Origin: an uncultured Litorivicinus sp.
Lineage (GTDB): Bacteria > Pseudomonadota > Gammaproteobacteria > Pseudomonadales > Litorivicinaceae
NCBI GenBank assembly: GCA_938091715.1
Contig: CALKMT010000109.1
Location: 1 to 11,173, forward strand
Reading direction: 5' to 3'
Length of the DNA: 11,173 bases
In this document: piece by piece, positions 5,707 through 11,173 of the stretch
Numbering within the stretch: position 1 is the stretch's first letter
How the letters are laid out: the number at the start of each line of letters is the position of its first letter
Translations under genes and position numbers: made by a program
The notes under the pieces: generated by a model
The model's input: the letters and a program-made list of their open reading frames with translations, nothing else
Database searches by the model: none
What the model was told of the DNA's origin: nothing

Positions 5707-7383
5707 ATGCATTGGATTCAGGCGTATTCAAAAGCCAAGGTCAGGGACGACCTAGTCGCAGCGATCATCGTGACCGTGATGCTGATCCCGCAGTCACTGG
5801 CCTATGCCATGTTGGCCGGTTTACCCGCCGAGGTCGGCCTGTATGCGTCGATTCTGCCGCTGATTGCCTATGCGGTATTCGGCACCAGCATGACCCTGGC
5901 CGTGGGACCGGTTGCCGTGGTGTCGCTGATGACCGCCACCGCCGTTGGCGCTGTCACCACCCCGGGCACTGACAACTATTTAGCCGCGACCGTTTTATTG
6001 GCCTTGATGTCTGGCGGCTTCCTGATGGTGCTGGGCTTTTTACGTGCCGGCTTTATGGCCAATCTGCTTAGCCATCCGGTGATCAGCGGATTTATTAGTG
6101 CCTCGGCAATTTTGATCGCCGCCAGTCAACTGAAACATTTGATCGGGGTACCCACCAGCGGCCACACCCTGCCCCAACTGATTCAGAACCTGTGGCAGAA
6201 CCTGGATCAATTCAGCCCAGCCACCTTGGTATTAGGGCTGCTGTGCCTGGGGTTTCTGGCCTGGGTTCGCTCTGGGCTGGCCCCGGTCCTACGGCGCCTA
6301 GGGTTGTCTGACAGCGCAGCCGATCTGTTGGCTAAATTAGGACCGATGCTGGCGGTAATCCTTAGCACTCTGGCGGTTTACGGCTGGGAGTTGGATCAGC
6401 AAGGCATCGCCATCGTGGGCCATATCCCCGCGGGACTGCCAATGCCCTCGGTGCCGAATATCGACTGGGGTCTGGTGACCGAATTATGGCCCGCGGCGGT
6501 ATTGATCAGCCTGATCGGTTTTGTCGAGTCCGTGTCGGTGGGCCACACCCTGGCAGCCAAGCGCCGTGAGCGCATCCAACCCAATCGAGAACTGTTGGGG
6601 CTGGGCGCGGCCAACCTAGCAAGTGGCCTGGGCGGCGGGTTCCCGGTGACCGGTGGATTCAGCCGCAGCGTGGTCAACTATGATGCCGGGGCTCGCACCC
6701 CCATGGCCGGCGTGTTCACCTCGGTATTGATTGGTATCACCGCGTTATTCCTGACCGGATTGTTTACCTATCTACCCAGAGCCGTGCTGGCCGCCACCGT
6801 GATCGTCGCCGTCATATCCCTGGTCGACTTGAAAAGCATGCGCCACGTGATGCAATTTTCCGCCGGCGACAGTGTGGCGATGTTTATGACCATCGGCGCG
6901 GTCCTGGTGCTGGGCGTTGAGGCGGGCATTATCGCCGGCGTCCTGTGCTCAATTGTTTGCCTGCTGAGTCAAGTCGGCCGCCCGCATATCGCCGAGCTCG
7001 GCCGCGTGGCCGGCACCGAACACTACCGCAACATCGATCGCCACGAAGTGGATCAAACCCAGGGCGTGGTCGCCTTACGTTTTGACGAGCGCCTGCACTT
7101 TTTAAATGCCCGGCTGTTAGAGGACCAGGTCTCGGATGTCATTGGCCGACCTGACGTGCAGCATGTGGTGTTGCACAGCGGCGCCATCAACCAGATTGAT
7201 GCCTCGGGACTGGAAACCCTCGAGGCCATCAACGATCGACTGCAAACCGCGGGCATCGACTTCCACCTGTCCGAGGTCAAAGGCCCGGTCCTGGATCGGC
7301 TGCAGCGATCAAACTTTTTAAGCCACCTGACCGGCCAGGTCCATCTGACACACCACCAGGCGATGCAGGCCCTGTCGGCCTAG
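5707..7383 (+). CDS. SulP-family inorganic anion permease with C-terminal STAS domain
   Basis: A 558-residue inner-membrane transporter of usual SulP length. The N-terminal Sulfate_transp domain contains the family signature region PQSLAYAMLAGLPAEVGLYA and many hydrophobic helices up to about residue 425. A cytoplasmic STAS domain follows from about residue 439 to the end, with the DASG motif (D498-G501) at the position of the regulatory serine loop of anti-sigma antagonists. It starts four bases after the dioxygenase stop and has no clear ribosome-binding site, so translation is probably coupled. SulP proteins move sulfate, bicarbonate and other anions. Its place behind a persulfide dioxygenase suggests it handles sulfite or sulfate formed during sulfide oxidation (inference); sulfate or bicarbonate uptake cannot be excluded. 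Confidence 0.9.
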   Translation: MHWIQAYSKAKVRDDLVAAIIVTVMLIPQSLAYAMLAGLPAEVGLYASILPLIAYAVFGTSMTLAVGPVAVVSLMTATAVGAVTTPGTDNYLAATVLLALMSGGFLMVLGFLRAGFMANLLSHPVISGFISASAILIAASQLKHLIGVPTSGHTLPQLIQNLWQNLDQFSPATLVLGLLCLGFLAWVRSGLAPVLRRLGLSDSAADLLAKLGPMLAVILSTLAVYGWELDQQGIAIVGHIPAGLPMPSVPNIDWGLVTELWPAAVLISLIGFVESVSVGHTLAAKRRERIQPNRELLGLGAANLASGLGGGFPVTGGFSRSVVNYDAGARTPMAGVFTSVLIGITALFLTGLFTYLPRAVLAATVIVAVISLVDLKSMRHVMQFSAGDSVAMFMTIGAVLVLGVEAGIIAGVLCSIVCLLSQVGRPHIAELGRVAGTEHYRNIDRHEVDQTQGVVALRFDERLHFLNARLLEDQVSDVIGRPDVQHVVLHSGAINQIDASGLETLEAINDRLQTAGIDFHLSEVKGPVLDRLQRSNFLSHLTGQVHLTHHQAMQALSA

Positions 7384-7398
7384 TATTCCGGAAACCAT

Positions 7399-7422
7399 GG
7401 GGCGTGGTATCGTAAGCGCCCC
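7399..7422. other. Small GC-rich hairpin between SulP and aminotransferase genes, with a possible promoter in its loop
   Basis: GGGGCG (7399-7404) pairs with CGCCCC (7417-7422) around a 12-base loop; one extra G-T pair is possible. No T-run follows, so this is not a convincing intrinsic terminator. The loop and stem edge contain TGGTATCGT (7405-7413), which resembles an extended -10, with a poor -35 (TTCCGG, 7386-7391) 16 bases before. This 56-bp gap is the only place for a promoter directly ahead of the aminotransferase. Confidence 0.25.
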
Positions 7423-7439
7423 TGAATTCGGACCCCGCG

Positions 7440-8750
7440 ATGAGCACCCTAATATCCCCTGATCATTTGGCCGAGGCGAAACGCCGCCTGCATATTGAAC
7501 AACTGGAAACCGCGACCATTCGCCAGTTGGTGATGCTGATTAACGAGCTAGAGCAGCTCAGCGGCACATCGTTTGTGCGTATGGAACTGGGCGTCCCCGG
7601 ATTAAAGCCCGCGCCCCAGGCGCTGGACGCAGAGCGCGCGGTATTGGACAGCATTCGCGTGACCCAGTACCCGGCCCTGAATGGCGCCGAATCCCTGCGC
7701 CACACCTTGGCCGAGTATTTTCAGTCCTTTATGGGCGTAACGTTCGAGGCGGACAACTGCATCCCCACCGCGGGTTCCATGCAGGCCAGCCTGGCGGCGT
7801 TTTGGTTGATCAGCCAAATTCACCCGAAACGCAAAAAGATCCTGTTCCTGGATCCCGGCTTTCCCACCCAGATGCAACAGGTCAAATCCCTGGGCATTGA
7901 GTTCGAGCGAGTCGATGTATTTGACGCGCAGCCCCGTCAGGTCGCCGAACAAATCCGCCCGTATCTGGACACCGGCGAGTTTGCCGGACTGGTCTATTCC
8001 AACCCCTCGAATCCGGTGTGGAATTGCCTGACGGATCAGGAGTTAAAGGACATTGCAACGCTGTGCGATCAGTACCAGTGCATCGCACTCGAAGACCTGG
8101 CGTATTTCGGCATGGATTTCCGGGTCGACTATTCGACCCCCAACCAGGCCCCCTTCCCGCCCAGCATTCGACATCACACGGACCGCTGCATGCTGCTGTT
8201 TTCCGGCTCAAAACTGTTCAACTACGCCGGCCAGCGAACCGGTGCTCTGCTGGTCCCCGAGGCCATCATGAATCTGTCCAGCGATGGCTTGGAAGCCCGC
8301 TTTGGCCACGCCCTGTTCCGCCATGCGCTGTTGTTTGGGGTGATCCAAACCACCACGGCGGGCCTGTGTCAGTCCGCTCAAGCGGGATTTGAAGCCGCCA
8401 TGCGGGCCATGTTGAACGGGGATTGGAATCCGCTACTCGAGGCACGGGCGTACGAGGCACGGGCCGCAAAGCTGAAATCCCTGATGCAACAAAACGGCTT
8501 CGAGATCCTGTACGGCCACGACAACGGTACGCCGATCGGCGACGGCTTTTATTTTGCCTTTGGCCATCCGGCCTATCCCGAATCGGGTCTGGCCGAGGCG
8601 TTAATGGGGTATGGCATCAGCGCGACCCCGCTAACCGACGCGGGGGCCAACCAAAAGCAGGGCCTGCGCGCCTGTGTTGGCCTGATGACCGATCAGGACT
8701 TAGAACGGATCGAGGGTCGCTTGGCGCAATTCTCTGGCGATCATACTTAA
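7440..8750 (+). CDS. PLP-dependent aminotransferase-like enzyme, fold type I (class I/II)
   Basis: A 436-residue cytoplasmic enzyme. Cofactor residues are clear: GSMQA (112-116) at the phosphate-binding turn, N191 in YSNPSNPVW, D219 and Y222 in LEDLAYFG, the Schiff-base lysine K258 in SGSKLFNYAGQRTG, and R266 binding phosphate. Another arginine near residue 412 (GLRACVG) occupies the usual substrate-carboxylate position. The N-terminal segment SFVRMELGVPGLKP is an extended entry typical of an uncharacterised class I/II subgroup, and I cannot name the substrate. It begins 56 bases after the SulP gene and precedes a basic-amino-acid-type ABC transporter by 18 bases, so it probably acts on the imported amino acid (inference). 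A 15-base tandem duplication at about 8438-8464 encodes EARA twice. No strong ribosome-binding site is seen before the ATG. Confidence 0.85.
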   Translation: MSTLISPDHLAEAKRRLHIEQLETATIRQLVMLINELEQLSGTSFVRMELGVPGLKPAPQALDAERAVLDSIRVTQYPALNGAESLRHTLAEYFQSFMGVTFEADNCIPTAGSMQASLAAFWLISQIHPKRKKILFLDPGFPTQMQQVKSLGIEFERVDVFDAQPRQVAEQIRPYLDTGEFAGLVYSNPSNPVWNCLTDQELKDIATLCDQYQCIALEDLAYFGMDFRVDYSTPNQAPFPPSIRHHTDRCMLLFSGSKLFNYAGQRTGALLVPEAIMNLSSDGLEARFGHALFRHALLFGVIQTTTAGLCQSAQAGFEAAMRAMLNGDWNPLLEARAYEARAAKLKSLMQQNGFEILYGHDNGTPIGDGFYFAFGHPAYPESGLAEALMGYGISATPLTDAGANQKQGLRACVGLMTDQDLERIEGRLAQFSGDHT

Positions 8751-8768
8751 GTCTGATATTCTAGCCTG

Positions 8769-9533
8769 ATGACTCCGGTACTCGAACTTCGCGACATCCA
8801 CAAAGCCTATGGCGACCTTGAGGTCCTCAAGGGCGTCGACCTGATCGCTAACAAGGGCGATGTGGTCGCGCTGATCGGCTCCTCGGGTTCTGGCAAATCC
8901 ACCCTGATCCGCTGCGCGAATTTGTTGGAACAGCCCCAGGGCGGTGACGTGATTTTTTGTGGCGAGCCGATTCAATTCAAAGGCCAGGGGCACCACCGGG
9001 CACCCGCGGATGCAGACCAAGTTCGCCAACTGCGCACGCAATTGTCCATGGTCTTTCAGCAGTTCAATCTGTGGTCTCACCTGACGATCATGGAAAATGT
9101 CATCGAGGCCCCGGTCACGGTACTAAAACAACCCAAGGATCAAGCGATCCAGTTGGGCCAGGCCCTGCTGGACAAGGTCGGCATCGGCGACAAAGGCGAT
9201 CGTTATCCCGCCGAGCTATCCGGTGGCCAGCAGCAGCGCGCCGCGATTGCCCGAGGGCTGGCCATGCAACCGACCGCCATGCTGTTTGACGAGCCCACCA
9301 GCGCGCTGGATCCCGAACTAGAGGCCGAAGTCGTCAAGGTCATCCAAACCCTGGCCGCCGAGGGCACCACCATGGTCATCGTGACTCACGACATGAAACT
9401 TGCACGGGACGTGGCAAATCACTTAATTTTCCTGCACCAAGGCCGGATCGAGGAACAAGGCGACCCGAGTCAGGTACTGGACCACCCCAAGTCTGAGCGC
9501 TTACAGCAATTTCTAAGCGCAACCCAAGGTTAA
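8769..9533 (+). CDS. HisP/OccP-like ABC transporter ATP-binding protein (polar amino acid importer)
   Basis: A 254-residue ATPase that would energise uptake with the permease and binding protein encoded just downstream. Motifs: Walker A GSSGSGKST (37-45), Q-loop FQQFNLW with Q97 or Q98, signature LSGGQQQR (150-157), Walker B ending LFDEPTSALD (172-181), H-loop H207 in THD. The stretch QLRTQLSMVFQQFNLWSHLT closely follows HisP (histidine/lysine/arginine/ornithine) and octopine OccP proteins as I remember them, which narrows the class to basic amino acids or opines. There is no Shine-Dalgarno sequence before the ATG. TATTCT at 8757-8762, preceded by TGA, lies six bases upstream and could be a -10 box giving a leaderless message; otherwise the gene is read from the aminotransferase transcript. 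Confidence 0.93.
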   Translation: MTPVLELRDIHKAYGDLEVLKGVDLIANKGDVVALIGSSGSGKSTLIRCANLLEQPQGGDVIFCGEPIQFKGQGHHRAPADADQVRQLRTQLSMVFQQFNLWSHLTIMENVIEAPVTVLKQPKDQAIQLGQALLDKVGIGDKGDRYPAELSGGQQQRAAIARGLAMQPTAMLFDEPTSALDPELEAEVVKVIQTLAAEGTTMVIVTHDMKLARDVANHLIFLHQGRIEEQGDPSQVLDHPKSERLQQFLSATQG

Positions 9534-9552
9534 ACAACAAGAAGGTAATACC

Positions 9553-10278
9553 ATGAAAAAAACCCTACTCAGCGCATTGGCCGCCGGCCTAATTGCCGTT
9601 CCCGCGATGGCCGATACCGTCCGCATGGGCACCGAAGGCGCCTATCCTCCCTACAACTTTGTCAACGACGCCGGCGAAATCGACGGTTACGAGCGTCACG
9701 TTGGCGACCTGCTGTGTGAAGTGGCCAAGCTGGATTGCACCTGGGTTAAGAACGACTGGGACAGCATCATCCCTAACCTGGTGGGCGGCAACTACGACAC
9801 CATCATCGCGGGCATGAGCATCACCGCCGAGCGCGACGAAGTCATCGACTTCACCCAGGCGTACCTGCCGCCGGATCCTAGCTTTTACGTGGCATTGGCG
9901 GGCACCGACCCCAGTGTAATCACCGCCGGCATCGTGGCCGCTCAAACCAACACCATCCAAGCCGGTGAAGTCGCCAAAGGCTCGGCTACCCTGGTCGAGT
10001 TCGCAAGCCCCGACGAAACCGTGGCTGCGGTTAAAAACGGCGAAGCCGACGCAGTATTGGCTGACGGCGCATTCCTGCAAGAAGCTGTGGATGCCTCGAA
10101 TGGCGAGCTAGTCGTCATTGAAACCGTGCTGTTGGGCGGCGGCATCGGCATCGGTGTTCGTGAATCCGATGGCGAGCTAAAAGCCAAGCTGAACGCAGCG
10201 ATCGACACCATCAAGGCGGACGGTCGACTGAACGCGCTGATCACCGAATGGTTCAGTGCCGATCAAGCAGTCTACTAA
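9553..10278 (+). CDS. HisJ/LAO-like periplasmic amino-acid-binding protein
   Basis: A 241-residue exported solute-binding protein (SBP_bac_3 family). Residues 1-20 form a signal peptide (two lysines, hydrophobic core, PAMA) with predicted cleavage before D21. The mature part opens with VRMGTEGAYPPYNF. C55 and C62 have the same seven-residue spacing as the disulfide of HisJ/LAO proteins, followed by NDWDSIIPNL as in that family. R94 in SITAERDEVIDFT matches the arginine that binds the ligand alpha-carboxyl group. The usual aspartate after the GY(D/E) motif is replaced (GYERHVGDLL), so the ligand side-chain pocket may differ. GAAGG at 9541-9545 gives a good ribosome-binding site. It follows the ATPase gene by 19 bases and is closed by a strong terminator, which would let it be made in excess over the permease. 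The ligand is unknown; a basic amino acid or opine is likeliest. Confidence 0.92.
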   Translation: MKKTLLSALAAGLIAVPAMADTVRMGTEGAYPPYNFVNDAGEIDGYERHVGDLLCEVAKLDCTWVKNDWDSIIPNLVGGNYDTIIAGMSITAERDEVIDFTQAYLPPDPSFYVALAGTDPSVITAGIVAAQTNTIQAGEVAKGSATLVEFASPDETVAAVKNGEADAVLADGAFLQEAVDASNGELVVIETVLLGGGIGIGVRESDGELKAKLNAAIDTIKADGRLNALITEWFSADQAVY

Positions 10279-10293
10279 CGACTGACCGATAAA

Positions 10294-10319
10294 GGGCCCC
10301 GCTCTGGCGGGGCTTTTTT
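10294..10319 (+). terminator. Intrinsic terminator after the binding-protein gene, abutting the permease start
   Basis: A perfect 7-bp stem, GCCCCGC (10296-10302) and GCGGGGC (10307-10313), with a TCTG loop, is followed by six T (10314-10319). It begins 15 bases after the binding-protein stop. The ATG of the permease gene is the next base. A strong terminator inside an ABC operon commonly limits expression of the membrane subunits relative to the binding protein. Confidence 0.9.
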
Positions 10320-11171
10320 ATGCTCGAAATGTGCTCAGACCCCTCGGCCCTCGAAGGCCTTCCCTGGTTAGCCTGCTATCTGACAAACGGCAAGCACCTG
10401 CTGTTTTATCAAAGCTTTGGCACGGTCCTGGGGCTCTTGGCGTTGGCTGCGCCGCTGGCGCTGGCCATGGGGTTTATTGGCGCCTTGGCCAAACGCTCTC
10501 AGCTACCCGGGATTCGACAGCTCGGCCAGGGCTATGTCGCCATGGTACGGGGCATCCCGGACATCGTATTTTTTCTGTTCGTACCACTACTGATCGATCA
10601 GGGCATTGAAATTGTGCGCCATTACGCGCTGTGTCCCGAGGTCACCGATCCGATTTACCAGGGCAACGACTTTGTCGTTTGCCAGGCGGCCAAAATGCCC
10701 CTGTCCAGCGCCGCGCCCTGGGTCCACAGCCTGTACGGTTTTTCCCTGGCGCTGATGGCCTTTACTCTGGTGTTTGGGGCCTTCGCTGCCAATACCTTGG
10801 ACGGTGCCTTGAGCGCCGTACCCAGCACCCAACTGGAAACTGCCCGGGCCTACGGCATGAGCCCAGGACAAACGTTCTGGCGCATTCAACTGCCGCAGAT
10901 GTGGGGCTATGCCCTGCCGGGGCTCGCTAATTTGTGGCAAATCTTGATCAAGGCCACGCCGCTATTGTTCCTGCTGGGCATCGAGGACATCGTGTATTGG
11001 GCCCGCGAGTTGGGCGGCGCGAAGGGCGGCCGCTTTGCCTATCCGCACCCGGACTGGCGGATTTACTACTTTGGCGGTCTGTTGATTTTTTACATGCTGA
11101 TGACCTGGGGCAGCGAGCGGGTCTTTAACCGCTTGCAGTCGCGTTTATCCGCAGGCCAAGCCACCCTGGCA
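10320..11171 (+). CDS. HisQ/OccQ-like ABC transporter permease (3' end cut by window edge)
   Basis: The frame from ATG 10320 stays open for 284 codons to the window edge. The product is an inner-membrane permease subunit of the HisMQ type. A first hydrophobic helix spans about residues 30-57. VRGIPDIVFF (76-85) matches the conserved VRGTP motif after helix 2. The EAA loop that docks on the ATPase is ETARAYGMSPGQTFWRIQLP (173-192). At 284 or more residues it is longer than HisQ (about 228): residues roughly 93-136 form an extra segment with two cysteines (C105, C121), probably periplasmic. The start is uncertain: ATG 10320 touches the terminator T-run, and ATG 10329 is an alternative. The only Shine-Dalgarno-like bases, GGGG at 10309-10312, lie in the terminator stem. 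A second permease gene is expected beyond the edge. Confidence 0.88.
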   Translation, partial: MLEMCSDPSALEGLPWLACYLTNGKHLLFYQSFGTVLGLLALAAPLALAMGFIGALAKRSQLPGIRQLGQGYVAMVRGIPDIVFFLFVPLLIDQGIEIVRHYALCPEVTDPIYQGNDFVVCQAAKMPLSSAAPWVHSLYGFSLALMAFTLVFGAFAANTLDGALSAVPSTQLETARAYGMSPGQTFWRIQLPQMWGYALPGLANLWQILIKATPLLFLLGIEDIVYWARELGGAKGGRFAYPHPDWRIYYFGGLLIFYMLMTWGSERVFNRLQSRLSAGQATLA

Positions 11172-11173
11172 GG

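Noticed and set aside
7399..7422. Intrinsic terminator after the SulP gene
   Set aside because: A stem is present but lacks a T-run and has a 12-base loop, so I list it only as a hairpin.
9589..10080. Leftward open frame of 163 codons opposite the binding-protein gene
   Set aside because: Antisense to a clearly coding gene with a signal peptide and conserved motifs; its translation has no recognisable family.
10331..11128. Several short rightward and leftward frames at the right end (10331-10609, 10631-10930, 10934-11128, 10587-10940)
   Set aside because: All are out-of-frame shadows of one permease frame that runs uninterrupted from 10320 to the window edge and contains the EAA loop.

Overview
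The window (11,173 bp, roughly 58-60% GC by eye) is a densely packed chromosomal segment of a Proteobacterium. A free-living, probably marine gammaproteobacterium fits best. This rests on family content and codon style, since no rRNA or other phylogenetic marker is present. No gene-free stretch exceeds 300 bases; the longest are the two divergent spacers, 1239-1356 and 4743-4844. I see no tRNA, CRISPR array, insertion sequence, phage gene or attachment site.

The region falls into three modules. (1) Purine module, 1-3494: a leftward ATP-binding protein with two ABC domains, of the BMP/nucleoside importer type and cut by the left edge. It is divergent from a rightward pair, an 8-oxoguanine deaminase overlapping by one base a short DUF1338 protein (2-oxoadipate dioxygenase/decarboxylase fold). 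Import of a nucleobase or nucleoside followed by deamination is the likely theme.

(2) Sulfide/persulfide module, 3510-7383: a stand-alone DUF442 (rhodanese-like) protein; a convergent leftward pair of half-size YeeE/YedE membrane proteins (PmpA/PmpB type); and, divergent from that pair, an ETHE1-like persulfide dioxygenase followed by a SulP anion permease. DUF442 and ETHE1 are the two halves of the Blh fusion protein of BigR-type sulfide-response operons. Here they are separate genes on either side of the pmp pair. The 102-bp divergent spacer carries two inverted repeats that could be operators. No ArsR-type regulator and no sulfide:quinone reductase lies inside the window.

(3) Polar amino-acid module, 7440-11173: a fold-type I PLP aminotransferase-like enzyme, a HisP/OccP-like ABC ATPase, a HisJ-like periplasmic binding protein, a strong intrinsic terminator, and a HisQ/OccQ-like permease. 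The permease starts directly at the end of the terminator T-run and is cut by the right edge. The grouping suggests uptake of a basic or opine-like amino acid coupled to its transamination; the substrate is not readable from the sequence.

Most of the window is recognisable metabolism. The less usual points are the split Blh arrangement, the DUF1338-deaminase coupling, and the terminator that sits at the ribosome-binding position of the permease gene.
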